Counted from the first letter of the stretch, positions 1 to 9,232 are shown. The stretch: 64,000 nucleotides of DNA from Anaerotignum lactatifermentans DSM 14214 (GCF_900142265.1 NZ_FRAH01000006.1:44092-108091); one strand, 5' to 3'. Notes: generated by a model not told the origin, from the letters alone. Translations and numbers: made by a program.

Positions 1-2
1 TG

Positions 3-1070
3 TTCAGCAAGAGCCGCAATCTATACGGGCTGAATTTTGCCAAAGCCGCCAGAAAGAAGGAACTTATTCTGGTGGAAGGATATATGGATATGATTTCTGT
101 CTATCAGGCAGGATTCCATAACGTGGTGGCGTCGTTGGGAACGGCATTCAACCGGGAACACGCCATGACATTGAAGAAATACGCCGAGGACGTGATTCTG
201 CTTTACGACAGCGACGAAGCAGGCACAAACGCCGCCCTCCGTGCCATTCCCGTATTGGTGGAAAATGGATTCCATGTACGGGTGACACAGGTGCCAGACG
301 GCAAAGACCCCGACGAATTCATCAAACAAAACGGCTCAGCAGAGTTTTCCAAGCTGCTGGTCAATGCCGTTCATTATATATCGTTCCAGATCGCCTGCAT
401 CCGCAGGAAATACGCCCTGGACAACCCGGAACATCGGGTGCGCTTTGCCACAGAGGCGGCGCAGATTTTGACAAAATTGGAAAGCGACATCGAGCGGGAT
501 GTATATACCGCCGAGGTCAGCCGTATGACAGGGGTGGAGGAAAGCGCCATCCAGAATGAAATACGGAAACTCCGCCGCAAAGAGGACGAGGCGTTCCAGC
601 AGGAAGCCCAGAAGCGGCAGATACAGATGCAAAGGCAGTACGGCGGCAGAGAAAAGGAAGATAAGGGGCTGTTGGACGCCCAGAAAAGTTTGTTGTATTT
701 TTCTGCCAGCCATCGGCATATATATGAAATTTTACAGAAGGTGTTGGATAAGGACGATTTTCCCACAGAGGTCTACGGCAAGGCATTTGAAGCCATGGGC
801 ACTTTATGGGAAGAAGCGGGGAATGTGTTCCCTGCGGAACTGATCAGTTTTTTTGAGGAAGGCGAAGCACAACGGCGTGTCACGGAGATTTTCGCGGCAC
901 AACCGCCGGCAGACGATGGGTTTGACCTGCAAAAAGCCGTCAATGAAGCCGCAAAAGTATTGAAGCGGGCAAAGATCGACCGAAAAACGGCACAGGCATC
1001 CACCGTGGAGGAAATCCAACAGCTGGTGGAGGAGAAAAGAAAGCTGGAGGCACTGCATATTACCATCTGA
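3..1070 (+). CDS. dnaG: DNA primase, C-terminal part (cut by window edge)
   Basis: This is the 3' part of the primase that makes RNA primers for replication. The frame is open from base 3, so the N-terminal zinc-finger region lies outside the window. Visible residues 25-29 read EGYMD, the first acidic motif of the TOPRIM fold, and DSDEAG follows about 45 residues later as the second metal-binding motif. The remaining 250 residues match the helicase-binding C-terminal part, with a charged helical stretch near the middle. rpoD starts 40 bases downstream on the same strand, the usual dnaG-rpoD pair. I am confident of the identity; only the 5' end is unknown. Confidence 0.96.
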   Translation, partial: FSKSRNLYGLNFAKAARKKELILVEGYMDMISVYQAGFHNVVASLGTAFNREHAMTLKKYAEDVILLYDSDEAGTNAALRAIPVLVENGFHVRVTQVPDGKDPDEFIKQNGSAEFSKLLVNAVHYISFQIACIRRKYALDNPEHRVRFATEAAQILTKLESDIERDVYTAEVSRMTGVEESAIQNEIRKLRRKEDEAFQQEAQKRQIQMQRQYGGREKEDKGLLDAQKSLLYFSASHRHIYEILQKVLDKDDFPTEVYGKAFEAMGTLWEEAGNVFPAELISFFEEGEAQRRVTEIFAAQPPADDGFDLQKAVNEAAKVLKRAKIDRKTAQASTVEEIQQLVEEKRKLEALHITI

Positions 1071-1110
1071 TATGGTTAGACTATAAGGAACACAGAAAGG
1101 GAGGATTGCT

Positions 1111-2184
1111 TTGAAATCCGTCGAAGAAACCACATTGTTGACCAGACTGGAAGAACTGGTTGCCATGGGCAAAAAGAAGAAAAGCGTATTAGAGTATAAA
1201 GAGGTCATGGACCATCTGGCGGATTTGGAATTGGACCCCGACCGCATCGATCGGATTTATGAATATCTGGAAACACAGGGCATTGATATCCTGGGCAATC
1301 TGGACGCAGAAGAAGAAGTTGAAAAAGACCTTGACTTGACACTGCCCGAAGGCATCAATATCGACGACCCTGTCAGAATGTATCTGAAGGAAATCGGCAA
1401 AGTTCCTCTGCTTTCCGCAGAGGAAGAAGTGGAACTGGCACAGCGTATGGAAGAAGGCGACGAAGCTGCCAAAAAGAAACTGGCAGAAGCCAACCTGCGT
1501 CTGGTTGTCAGCATTGCCAAAAGATATGTAGGTCGTGGGATGCTGTTCCTTGACCTGATTCAGGAAGGCAATCTGGGGCTGATCAAAGCCGTGGAAAAAT
1601 TCGATTACCACAAGGGCTATAAATTCTCCACCTATGCCACATGGTGGATTCGCCAGGCAATCACCAGAGCCATTGCCGATCAGGCAAGAACCATCCGTAT
1701 TCCCGTACACATGGTTGAAACCATCAATAAACTCATTCGTATCTCCAGACAGCTGCTGCAGGAATTGGGTCGTGAACCGACCGCAGAAGAACTGGCAGTG
1801 GAAATGCAGATGCCCGAAGAAAAGGTTCGTGAAATCATGAAGATCGCACAGGAACCTGTTTCTCTGGAAACCCCCATCGGCGAAGAAGAAGACAGCCATC
1901 TGGGTGACTTTATCCCCGATGATGATATTCCTGCCCCTGCGGAAGCGGCTGCCTTTACGCTGCTGAAAGAACAGCTCATCGAAGTGCTGGATACCCTTAC
2001 CGAAAGGGAAGAAAAGGTATTGCGCCTGCGCTTTGGTCTGGACGACGGACGTGCCAGAACACTGGAAGAAGTGGGCAAAGAATTCAATGTCACACGAGAA
2101 AGAATCCGTCAGATCGAGGCAAAAGCCCTGCGTAAACTGCGTCATCCCAGCCGCAGCAAAAAACTGAAAGATTATCTGGAATAA
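1111..2184 (+). CDS. rpoD: RNA polymerase primary sigma factor RpoD (sigma A)
   Basis: Housekeeping sigma factor that directs RNA polymerase to TTGACA/TATAAT promoters, many of which can be read in this window. The 357 residues are typical for clostridial sigma A. In order: a short region 1.1 (about residues 10-60), region 1.2 beginning [12 protein letters not shown] (about 85), region 2 with [15 protein letters not shown] and the melting segment [15 protein letters not shown], region 3, and region 4 with the helix-turn-helix [19 protein letters not shown] before the C-terminus. The start is TTG at 1111, six bases after AAAGGGAGG (1096-1104). A hairpin with a T run follows the stop codon. Confidence 0.97.
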   Translation: MKSVEETTLLTRLEELVAMGKKKKSVLEYKEVMDHLADLELDPDRIDRIYEYLETQGIDILGNLDAEEEVEKDLDLTLPEGINIDDPVRMYLKEIGKVPLLSAEEEVELAQRMEEGDEAAKKKLAEANLRLVVSIAKRYVGRGMLFLDLIQEGNLGLIKAVEKFDYHKGYKFSTYATWWIRQAITRAIADQARTIRIPVHMVETINKLIRISRQLLQELGREPTAEELAVEMQMPEEKVREIMKIAQEPVSLETPIGEEEDSHLGDFIPDDDIPAPAEAAAFTLLKEQLIEVLDTLTEREEKVLRLRFGLDDGRARTLEEVGKEFNVTRERIRQIEAKALRKLRHPSRSKKLKDYLE

Positions 2185-2197
2185 GAAACACAAGTGG

Positions 2198-2244
2198 CAG
2201 GCGGCAGGCGTACCCAAAAGGGGTATGCTTGCCGCCTGTTTTGC
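2198..2244 (+). terminator. Intrinsic terminator-like hairpin after rpoD
   Basis: An 18-bp stem (2198-2215 with 2221-2238, two G-T wobbles) around an AAAAG loop is followed by TTTTG. It lies between rpoD and trmK and ends only about 20 bases before the trmK start, so it may reduce rather than stop read-through. Confidence 0.7.
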
Positions 2245-2262
2245 ATAGAAAGGAAACAGGTT

Positions 2263-2952
2263 ATGGATATTTCAAAACGATTGCAGGCAGTGGCAGGACT
2301 GGTGACTCGCCGCAGTATGGCGGACATCGGCACCGACCACGGCTATGTGCCTTTGTATCTGTATGAACAGAGGAAAATCGATAAGGCTTTGGCTTGTGAC
2401 CTGAACAAAGGTCCTCTGGAAAAGGCAAAGGAAAACATCGCCGCCATGGGGGCAGGAAACGCCATCGAAACCCGTCTGGGCAGCGGACTTTTGCCCGTAC
2501 ATACAGGGGAAGTGGAAAGCGCTGTCATTGCAGGCATGGGTGGTATGCTGATATGCCGTATCCTCAAAGAAAGCGAAGATGTGGCAAAAAGCCTGAAAGA
2601 ATGGATTCTTTCTCCCCAGCATGATCTGGACGCTGTGCGCCAGACGGTGTGGGATTTTGGCTTTGCCATTGACGAGGAAATTATGGTGAAAGAGGACGGA
2701 AAGTATTATCATATTTTCCGCTGTGTCCCCGGCGAGGAGAAGGAAAAAACACCTGCCTCCCTTTTCTACGGCGGCAGATTATTGGAAAAACAAGACCCCA
2801 TTTTGTGGGAAGAACTGACCAGAGAAGAAGCCCAGTATGAAAAAGTGGCAGAAGGTCTGCGCCAAAGCGGCACCCCAAAAGCTGCGGAACGTTTGGCGGA
2901 AATCGAGGAAAAACTGGCAGTCATCAAGGAGGCGAAAGCATGGTACAAGTAA
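2263..2952 (+). CDS. trmK: tRNA (adenine(22)-N(1))-methyltransferase TrmK
   Basis: SAM-dependent methyltransferase that modifies A22 in the D-loop of tRNA (YqfN/COG2384 family). The SAM-binding loop reads ADIGTDHGYVPLYL at about residues 18-31, followed by the acidic-strand motif ACDLNKGPLEKAKENI. At 229 residues it has family length. I chose ATG 2263 because it follows AAGGAAACAGG and starts with the normal family N-terminus; an upstream GTG at 2194 would put coding sequence through the rpoD terminator hairpin. The 3' end overlaps the next gene by 13 bases, implying translational coupling. The trmK-nif3 pair is conserved in Firmicutes. Confidence 0.93.
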   Translation: MDISKRLQAVAGLVTRRSMADIGTDHGYVPLYLYEQRKIDKALACDLNKGPLEKAKENIAAMGAGNAIETRLGSGLLPVHTGEVESAVIAGMGGMLICRILKESEDVAKSLKEWILSPQHDLDAVRQTVWDFGFAIDEEIMVKEDGKYYHIFRCVPGEEKEKTPASLFYGGRLLEKQDPILWEELTREEAQYEKVAEGLRQSGTPKAAERLAEIEEKLAVIKEAKAWYK

Positions 2953-4058
2953 AAGATATTATGGCAGTCATGGAGGGCATTGCCCCCAGAAAACTGGCGG
3001 AAAGCTGGGATAAACCCGGTTTGGCAGTGGGCGACCCCAACCATGAAGTGAAAAAAATACTGGTTGCGCTGGATGTGACAAAAGAAGTCATTGCAGAAGC
3101 GGCAGAAATGGGCGCAGATATGATCATCACCCATCACCCCATGCTGCTGTTCCAGAAATTTGACAGCATCACCACAGAAACTTCTGTGGGCAGCAAAATC
3201 ATTTCTTTGATTCAGAATAACATTGCGGCATTTTCTGCTCATACCAATCTGGATATCGCCAAAGGCGGCACCAATGATGTATTGGCAGAACTCATCGGCT
3301 TGCAGGATTTGACATACTTAGAAGAAACATGGGCAGAGGATTTGAAGAAAATCGCTGTTTTCGTGCCTGTGACCCATGCTGAAGCCGTGCGGAAAGCCAT
3401 GTGTGACGCTGGTGCGGGAGAAATCGGCAATTATACTTGCTGCACCTTTGGGGCGCCGGGAGAAAGCACCTTCCTGCCCATGGAAGGCAGCAATCCTTTC
3501 TTAGGAGAACAGGGCAAGCTGGAACGGGTGGAAGAAGTCCGTCTGGAAGCTTTGGTGCCTGCATCTCAGGCGGCTAATGTCATCGCCGCTATGAAGGCAG
3601 CCCATCCCTACGAAGAAGTGGCTTATGACGTATACGCTGTGGAGCAGAGATACAAAAAAGAAGGCATTGGACGTATGGGCGTATTGCCTGCGCCTGTGGC
3701 TTTTGCGGACTTTGCCAGAATGCTGAAAGAAAAATTAGGTTTGGATAGTATTCGCCTGACAGGTGATGCACATAAAATGATTCAGAAGGTAGCCCTTTGC
3801 ACAGGTAGCGGCGCGGAATTTATCATGCCTGCTTATTACGCCGGTGCGGACGCTTATCTGACAGCGGACATCAAATTCCACGAAGCCCAGAAGGCAGTGG
3901 AAACAGGCATTTGTGTGGCAGATGTGACCCATTATGCCAGCGAAGTGCTCATCGTACCTGTGATTCAGAAAGCGCTGGAACAGGCAGCGGCAGAAAAGGG
4001 CTGGGCGCTGGAAGTGGTTTGCTCAAAAGTCAACGGGCAGACATTCTGGGCACTGTAA
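2940..4058 (+). CDS. Nif3-like dinuclear metal center protein (YqfO type)
   Basis: Member of the Nif3/YqfO (GTP cyclohydrolase I type 2 / DUF34) family, ring-forming proteins with a dinuclear metal site and uncertain activity. Metal ligands are visible as THHPML near residue 62, HTNLD near residue 100, and the C-terminal ADIKFHEAQ and DVTHYASE. The 372-residue length, about 110 longer than the short Nif3 type, comes from the central PII/CutA-like insertion (about residues 130-245), recognisable from AAHPYEEVAYDVY. It overlaps trmK by 13 bases and is co-transcribed with it. Family membership is certain; the substrate is unknown. Confidence 0.92.
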   Translation: MVQVKDIMAVMEGIAPRKLAESWDKPGLAVGDPNHEVKKILVALDVTKEVIAEAAEMGADMIITHHPMLLFQKFDSITTETSVGSKIISLIQNNIAAFSAHTNLDIAKGGTNDVLAELIGLQDLTYLEETWAEDLKKIAVFVPVTHAEAVRKAMCDAGAGEIGNYTCCTFGAPGESTFLPMEGSNPFLGEQGKLERVEEVRLEALVPASQAANVIAAMKAAHPYEEVAYDVYAVEQRYKKEGIGRMGVLPAPVAFADFARMLKEKLGLDSIRLTGDAHKMIQKVALCTGSGAEFIMPAYYAGADAYLTADIKFHEAQKAVETGICVADVTHYASEVLIVPVIQKALEQAAAEKGWALEVVCSKVNGQTFWAL

Positions 4059-4082
4059 GAGGAGAAAAGGAGGAGAAAAGTC

Positions 4083-5744
4083 ATGGAAACAAGACAGATC
4101 AACGTCATGGGAAAAATGGTGGAGATTGCAGAGGGGGCAACCTTTGCCGACGTGGCAAAAGATTTTTCCGGCATGGTCAATGGTCCCATTATGCTGGCAA
4201 GACAGAAAAATAAATTGCGGGAACTCCATCAGAAAATCCGCACTTGCGATGATGTGACATTTTACGGCATCGAAAACGATGAAGCCATGCGCGTTTATCG
4301 CCGCGGTGTGCTGATTCTGATGACAAAAGCTGTTTACGAACTCTGGGGAAGCGAATCTCTGGTGGTGGTGGAACATTCTTTGCAGAAAAATCTCTACTGC
4401 GAAATCCGCAAACCGGAAATGGAAATGACAGAAGAAGTGTTGGCAAAAATCGAAGGCAAAATGCGGGAATATGTGGCAGCAGACCTGCCTATCTGCAAAC
4501 GCACCATGCGGAAAGAAGACGCCAGAGAAATCGCCAGACGACAGGGCATGCCTGATAAGGATGAATTGTTCCGTTATCGCCGGGCATCCAATGTGAATCT
4601 TTATGAGCTGGATGGCTTCTATGATTATTTTTATGGATATATGCCCCCTGCTACGGGAAATTTGAAGGTCTTTTCCCTTATGGCTTACGAGAACGGCTTT
4701 CTCATTCGTTTTCCTGACCCAAAACAGCCGGAAGTGCTGCGGGAATTTTCCAACCCTAAGAAAATCAGCAGTGTATTTCTGGAACAGATGCACTGGTGTC
4801 AGCTTATGGGGGTAAAAAATGTGGCAGAACTGAACCATACACTGACCCAGGGAAAATTTGGCGACCTGATTCGCATCAATGAAGCCCTTCACGAAAAGAA
4901 GATTGCGGAAATCGCTGATATGATTCACCAGCGTTTGGATAAAGTCCGTGTGGTACTCATTGCAGGTCCTTCTTCCTCTGGTAAGACTTCCTTTGCCAAC
5001 CGCCTGTGCATCCAGCTACAGGTATTGGGCATCCAGCCTCATAAAATCTCTCTGGATGATTACTTTGTGGAACGGGATAAAACACCTGTGGATGAAAACG
5101 GCAAACGGAATTATGAACATATTCAGGCTCTTGACCTGCCTTTGCTCAACGACGATCTGAAGAAAATGATTGCAGGGGAATTGGTAGACCTGCCTACGTA
5201 TAACTTTGTTACAGGCAAACGGGAATACAACGGCAACCGTATTCAGGCGAAGAAAGGCGAGATTCTGGTGCTGGAGGGCATCCACGGGCTCAACGATATG
5301 CTCACATCTGAAATTCCTGCGGAACAGAAATTCAAGATTTTCATCAGCGCCATGACACAGCTGAACGTGGACGATCATAACCGCATTTCCACATCTGACA
5401 GCCGTTTGATTCGCCGTATCGTACGGGATTATCAGTTCCGTGGACGGGACGCGGCAACGACCATTGGGCAGTGGAATGATGTTACCGATGGGGAAGCGGA
5501 AAACATTTTCCCTTATCAGGAAAACGCAGATGCCATTTTCAACTCCGCAACTATCTATGAATTAAGCGTCCTGAAGCAGTATGCGGAACCTCAGCTCTTT
5601 GCCATTGGGGAAGACCAGCCCGAGTATATCACCGCAAAACGGCTTATCAAGTTCTTAGGCTATTTCCTTGCGGCGCCGGGCACAGAAATCCCCAACAACT
5701 CACTCATTAAGGAATTTGTGGGCGGCAGCTGCTTTAAGGTTTGA
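4083..5744 (+). CDS. Nucleoside (uridine) kinase with threonyl-tRNA-synthetase-like N-terminal domains
   Basis: A 553-residue fusion. Residues 1-60 look like a TGS domain (GATFADVAKDFSG). Residues 60-240 resemble the editing-type second domain of threonyl-tRNA synthetase. Residues 280-480 are a uridine-kinase-type P-loop kinase with Walker A AGPSSSGKTSFANRL, the DDYF substrate loop, LPTYNFVTGKR and LEGIHGLND. It most likely phosphorylates uridine or a related nucleoside in pyrimidine salvage, although the role of the synthetase-like part is not known. ATG 4083 follows GAGGAGAAAAG. The stop codon overlaps the -35 box of the RNase P RNA promoter. Confidence 0.88.
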   Translation: METRQINVMGKMVEIAEGATFADVAKDFSGMVNGPIMLARQKNKLRELHQKIRTCDDVTFYGIENDEAMRVYRRGVLILMTKAVYELWGSESLVVVEHSLQKNLYCEIRKPEMEMTEEVLAKIEGKMREYVAADLPICKRTMRKEDAREIARRQGMPDKDELFRYRRASNVNLYELDGFYDYFYGYMPPATGNLKVFSLMAYENGFLIRFPDPKQPEVLREFSNPKKISSVFLEQMHWCQLMGVKNVAELNHTLTQGKFGDLIRINEALHEKKIAEIADMIHQRLDKVRVVLIAGPSSSGKTSFANRLCIQLQVLGIQPHKISLDDYFVERDKTPVDENGKRNYEHIQALDLPLLNDDLKKMIAGELVDLPTYNFVTGKREYNGNRIQAKKGEILVLEGIHGLNDMLTSEIPAEQKFKIFISAMTQLNVDDHNRISTSDSRLIRRIVRDYQFRGRDAATTIGQWNDVTDGEAENIFPYQENADAIFNSATIYELSVLKQYAEPQLFAIGEDQPEYITAKRLIKFLGYFLAAPGTEIPNNSLIKEFVGGSCFKV

Positions 5745-5770
5745 CAAACAGCTCCTTTTTGGAGTATAAT
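5741..5770 (+). promoter_or_regulatory. Promoter of rnpB
   Basis: TTGACA at 5741-5746 and TATAAT at 5765-5770, separated by 18 bases. It overlaps the last codons of the preceding kinase gene and places the start of transcription at about 5777, just where the RNase P RNA begins. Confidence 0.88.
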
Positions 5771-5777
5771 AACCCAT

Positions 5778-6120
5778 TGAGTAGACTGGACAGTCGCGCT
5801 GGATTCGCTCCAGTGAGGAAAGTCCGGGCTTCATAGAGCAGGGTGCCGGCTAACGGCCGGTGGAGGCGACTCTAAGGAAAGTGCAACAGAAATAAACCGC
5901 CTGTCTTTTGGCAGGTAAGGATGGAAAGGTGGGGTAAGAGCCCACCGCTCCTACGGTAACGCAGGAGGCTCTGTAAACCCCACCTGAAGCAAGACGAAAG
6001 AGGGCGAAGAGGCTGCTCGTCTCTCCTCGATGAAAAGTCGCATGATGCTGTTGGCAACAACAGACCAAGATAGATGGCTGTCCACGACAGAACCCGGCTT
6101 ACAGGTCTGCTCACTTTTTT
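5778..6120 (+). ncRNA. rnpB: RNase P RNA, class A
   Basis: Catalytic RNA subunit of RNase P, which trims the 5' ends of pre-tRNAs. The conserved blocks are all present: GAGGAAAGTCCGGGCT near 5814, AGGGTGCCGGCTAACGGCCG near 5840, GGAAAGTGCAACAGAAA near 5876, the GGTGGGGTAAGAGCCCACCG hairpin near 5930, and ACAGAACCCGGCTTAC near the 3' end. Helix P1 is formed by GAGTAGAC near 5779 and GTCTGCTC at 6105-6112. The intact P1 and cruciform region point to the ancestral class A rather than the Bacillus class B. The 3' end is about 6112-6120 in a T run. Confidence 0.95.
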
Positions 6121-6129
6121 ACAGACAGA

Positions 6130-6167
6130 AAAAATCCGATGTTTTTTGGAAAATGTCGGATTTTTTT
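6130..6167 (+). terminator. Terminator after rnpB
   Basis: AAATCCGA at 6132-6139 pairs with TCGGATTT at 6156-6163 and is followed by a T run, about ten bases beyond the end of the RNase P RNA. Confidence 0.8.
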
Positions 6168-6239
6168 ATTTCGGAAATTTGATTTCTTTCCTCTGGAATG
6201 ATAGAATCAGTACAGAGCGGCAGAAAGGAAGGTGCGATT

Positions 6240-6437
6240 ATGAAGGAAACAAGAAAAATCATGCAGGTGGTCACGCTGCTGTATTTGGTACTGGTGGGCA
6301 TTGGGCTGTATATTGCGGCAAAAGTGCTGCCGGGAGAAACTTTGCTGAATGCCATCCTGCCTTTGGCATTGATTCTGATCGTACTTTGGTTTGTGCTGAT
6401 CTTTGCCACACTGAAATGGCAGAGCAGAAAGAAGTGA
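6240..6437 (+). CDS. Small two-helix membrane protein
   Basis: A 65-residue protein starting MKETRKIMQVVTLLY. Two hydrophobic helices (about residues 8-26 and 36-57) are separated by a short polar turn, and the tail KWQSRKK is basic, so both ends probably face the cytoplasm. No family is recognised. ATG 6240 follows AAAGGAAGG; an upstream in-frame ATG at 6198 lacks a ribosome site. The carbonic anhydrase gene starts 24 bases downstream on the same strand, so the two are probably one transcript. A role with the anhydrase, for example in bicarbonate handling, is only suggested by position. Confidence 0.72.
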   Translation: MKETRKIMQVVTLLYLVLVGIGLYIAAKVLPGETLLNAILPLALILIVLWFVLIFATLKWQSRKK

Positions 6438-6461
6438 GAGGATACAAAGGAGGGATTCCCC

Positions 6462-7025
6462 ATGAACGACAGCGTGAAAAAAATGCTGGAATATAACAGA
6501 GTTTTTGTAGACCATGAAATGTACCAACGATATGCAACCACAAAATATCCCGACCGGAAAATTGCCATTTTGTCCTGTATGGATACCCGTATGACAGAAC
6601 TCTTGCCTGCGGCGCTGGGCATCAAAAACGGCGATGTGAAGCTCATCAAAAACGCCGGCGGTCAGATCACCCACCCCTATGGCAGTGTGATTTTCTCCCT
6701 GTTGGTGGCTGTTTATGAACTGGGCGTGGATACCATTCTGGTCATTGGTCATGACGACTGCGGCGGCAGAGCGCTGGATGCCAAAAAGATGATTGCCAAA
6801 ATGGAAGAAAAGGGCATTTCCAGAGATGTCATCGACCATGTGGATGCCAACCATAAAAATCTGGAACAGTGGCTCACTGGCTTTGGCGATATTTGCACCT
6901 CTGTTCAGAACACGGTGGATACCATCCGCAACCATCCGCTGATTCATAAAGATGTGGAAGTTTACGGTTTTGTCATGGACCCTCATACAGGTGCCATGCG
7001 TGAAGTGACATGTGCAGACAAATGA
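6462..7025 (+). CDS. Beta-class carbonic anhydrase-like protein
   Basis: Zinc enzyme that interconverts CO2 and bicarbonate, or a close relative. The 187 residues carry the beta-class zinc ligands in SCMDTR (about residue 39) and GHDDCGG (about residue 98), with the Asp-Arg pair of CxDxR intact. The sequence resembles the short clostridial/bacillar beta-CA type (YtiB-like). ATG 6462 follows AAAGGAGGG. The 3' end overlaps the SRAP gene by 16 bases. Activity on CO2 is inferred from the intact site; some members of this family act on other substrates. Confidence 0.9.
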   Translation: MNDSVKKMLEYNRVFVDHEMYQRYATTKYPDRKIAILSCMDTRMTELLPAALGIKNGDVKLIKNAGGQITHPYGSVIFSLLVAVYELGVDTILVIGHDDCGGRALDAKKMIAKMEEKGISRDVIDHVDANHKNLEQWLTGFGDICTSVQNTVDTIRNHPLIHKDVEVYGFVMDPHTGAMREVTCADK

Positions 7026-7594
7026 TATGGGAATTTTCCCCTGCAAGTAAGCCTATGGTTGCGATTATGAGGGAAATTCTGCGAAAATATCCCAATTGTG
7101 AATTTGGCAGGGAACTGTTTCCAGGCAATCCCATTCCCATACTGCGGGTGTCCGGCGGCAAAACAACGGCAGATGTGGCAGACTGGGGGTATCTGACCCA
7201 GAAAGGCAAGCGGGTCTATAATGCCAGAAGCGAAACTTTGCTGGAAAAGCCTCTCTTTGGAAAGGACTTTGTCCAGAACCGCTGTGTCATTCCGGTGACA
7301 GGTTTTTGCGAGTGGGACGGAGATGGGACAGGATGGGATTTTCTGCCCCAAGAGGAAGAAATGCTGTATCTGGCTGGCGTTTGCCGGAAAAAGGCGGAGG
7401 GCTGGGAAGCCACCGTTGTGACGGAACACGCTTCTGGATGTGTGGGAGAGATTCATCACCGCACACCTCTTATATTATCAGGCGAAAATCTGCGGCAATG
7501 GCTTTATGACGAAGGACAGGCGCGGCAGTTTCTGGAAGAAGCCAAAGAACGGGTACTGCTGAAACGGAAGAAGATGGAAGGAGAAACTTTATGA
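7010..7594 (+). CDS. SRAP (YedK/HMCES-like) abasic-site protein
   Basis: SOS-response-associated peptidase family, which crosslinks to abasic sites in single-stranded DNA through the amino-terminal cysteine. The start at ATG 7010 is chosen because it gives MCRQ, placing Cys2 where the family needs it after Met removal. Other active-site positions are visible: NARSET (about 75), GFCEW (about 103) and IHHRTP (about 150). At 194 residues it is a little shorter than E. coli YedK. It overlaps the carbonic anhydrase by 16 bases and the following hydrolase by 4 (ATGA type), so all three are translated from one transcript. The usual MCGR start is MCRQ here. Confidence 0.87.
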   Translation: MCRQMIWEFSPASKPMVAIMREILRKYPNCEFGRELFPGNPIPILRVSGGKTTADVADWGYLTQKGKRVYNARSETLLEKPLFGKDFVQNRCVIPVTGFCEWDGDGTGWDFLPQEEEMLYLAGVCRKKAEGWEATVVTEHASGCVGEIHHRTPLILSGENLRQWLYDEGQARQFLEEAKERVLLKRKKMEGETL

Positions 7595-8277
7595 ATATGA
7601 CATATCTGCATCACAGCGGATTTCAGATTGAAACAAAGCATTCTGTACTGCTTTTTGATTACTACACCCAGAACGGGATGTTTGACAGAGTGAATGAAGG
7701 GGATTTCCCTCATAAGAAGTTTTATATTTTCGTTTCCCACGGTCATGGGGATCACTACGACCCTGCGATCCTGCGGTGGGCAGATCGGGCACATTATATC
7801 CTGTCCGATGATGTGGAACTGCCCAAGGATTTCAAAGGGGAAGTGACATGGGTGAAACCTCACCAGAAACTGACTGTAGATGATCTGGAAATCGAAACAC
7901 TGGCTTCCAACGATCAGGGCGTTGCTTTTGTGGTGAAAGTAGCCGGCAAACGTACCGTATTCCACGCAGGTGACCTGAACTGGTGGCATTGGAACGGCGA
8001 AAGCGAAGAATTCAATAACGACATCGCTGACAGCTATCGTCGGGAAATTGACCTGCTCAAAGGCAGAGAAATCGACGTGGCTTGTGTGCCTGCGGACCCT
8101 CGTTTGCAGGACAAATATGACTGGGCAGTTGATTATTTCATGGAAACCGTTGGGGCAAAGGTGCTGCTGCCCATGCACTTCTGGAAACATTTCGACATCT
8201 GCGAAAAACTGCGTCAAAAGCCTTACGGCGCCCATGTGGCTTTGATCCGCAGAGAAGGAGATACTTTCATCATTTAA
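7591..8277 (+). CDS. Metallo-beta-lactamase fold hydrolase
   Basis: A 228-residue hydrolase of the MBL superfamily. The metal-binding signature SHGHGDHYD is at about residues 49-57, followed by VFHAGDLNWWH near 128 and a C-terminal LLPMHFW that supplies the last histidine. It resembles the compact UlaG/YtoP-like MBL group whose substrates are mostly unknown. ATG 7591 overlaps the SRAP stop codon. The family call is firm but I cannot assign a reaction. Confidence 0.88.
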   Translation: MNMTYLHHSGFQIETKHSVLLFDYYTQNGMFDRVNEGDFPHKKFYIFVSHGHGDHYDPAILRWADRAHYILSDDVELPKDFKGEVTWVKPHQKLTVDDLEIETLASNDQGVAFVVKVAGKRTVFHAGDLNWWHWNGESEEFNNDIADSYRREIDLLKGREIDVACVPADPRLQDKYDWAVDYFMETVGAKVLLPMHFWKHFDICEKLRQKPYGAHVALIRREGDTFII

Positions 8278-8280
8278 GGC

Positions 8281-9144
8281 ATGAAAGGGAGAAACTGGAG
8301 AGATTTTGAACCGCCGGAGAAAAGGCGGCGGAAGCCCAGAAGATATGAAGAACCGCCCAGAGGATATGTGGATGTGTACCAGCCGCCAAAACGGAAAAAA
8401 CGCCGGAGAAAAGGCGGTATCTTCCGTCGTCTGCTGGTGCTGCTGATTCTGTTTGTGCTGGGCTATGGGGGATTCTTTCTGTATTACCGCTATGGCAAGC
8501 CCTATACTGTGGCGCTGGACGCAGGTCATGGCGGAGAGGACGTAGGCTCTGTGGGGGTCATTCAGGAAGTACAGCTGACAGAGCAGACAGTGACAGACTT
8601 GGAGAAACTGCTGAAAGAAGATGGGCGTTTTCGGGTGGTGCTCACCAGAAAAATGGGTGAAGGCATGTCCATTACCGACCGTAACCGCAAACTTGCCTTT
8701 TTGCAGCCGGATTTGATGCTGTCTGTCCATGGCAATGCGGACGAAACAGGGGAAGCATCGGGCTTTGAGTGCTATCCAGCTGTGCCGGGTATGGAAAACC
8801 ATGAGGCAAGCATGGAATTTGCCGCCCTGCTGGCAGAAGAAATGGAAGCGGCAGGCAGCGAACTGCGAGGCGGCAATGGCATCCGTTTCGGCTATTATGT
8901 GAACGGGGAAAAAATGCTGGTGGATTCCACGGATACCACCGTGTATGATTACGATACTTTCGGCGTACTGAAAAATCAGACAGGCGCCGCTGTGCTGGTG
9001 GAACAGTGCTTTGTCACCAACGAGAGCGATGTGGCAAACTTCGGTACGGAGGAAGGCCGTCAGAAAGCGGCAGAAGCCTATTATCGGGCAATCCTGCGGT
9101 ATCTGGGGGCAGACGAAACCACAGAAAATCAAACAGAACCATAA
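8281..9144 (+). CDS. Membrane-anchored N-acetylmuramoyl-L-alanine amidase
   Basis: Amidase_3 family enzyme that cuts the bond between N-acetylmuramic acid and the peptide stem of peptidoglycan. A basic N-terminus of about 50 residues rich in RRK precedes a transmembrane helix (about 52-70), leaving the catalytic domain outside. Zinc and catalytic positions are visible as LDAGHGG (about 80), the downstream Glu, SVHGNA (about 154) and VEQCFVTN (about 240). It starts three bases after the previous gene with only a weak AAGG site, suggesting coupled translation. The long charged cytoplasmic head is unusual for an amidase. A second amidase, CwlD, lies at 20.8 kb. Confidence 0.88.
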   Translation: MKGRNWRDFEPPEKRRRKPRRYEEPPRGYVDVYQPPKRKKRRRKGGIFRRLLVLLILFVLGYGGFFLYYRYGKPYTVALDAGHGGEDVGSVGVIQEVQLTEQTVTDLEKLLKEDGRFRVVLTRKMGEGMSITDRNRKLAFLQPDLMLSVHGNADETGEASGFECYPAVPGMENHEASMEFAALLAEEMEAAGSELRGGNGIRFGYYVNGEKMLVDSTDTTVYDYDTFGVLKNQTGAAVLVEQCFVTNESDVANFGTEEGRQKAAEAYYRAILRYLGADETTENQTEP

Positions 9145-9159
9145 CAAGAAGTCTTTTTT

Positions 9160-9232
9160 GGGGCTTCTTCATCAGAAAACAAAAAAAGCTGAAATCTTTT
9201 CGATTACGAGGATTTCAGCTTTCTTATTTTTA
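9160..9232 (+). repeat. Dispersed hairpin element, copy A (partial)
   Basis: Starts GGGGCTTCTTCATCAGAAAAC and contains the hairpin AGCTGAAATC / GATTTCAGCT (9188-9197 with 9211-9220), bordered by A-rich and T-rich tracts so that it could terminate in both directions. It sits between convergent genes. It matches the first half of copies B, C and G but lacks the second hairpin. Confidence 0.75.
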
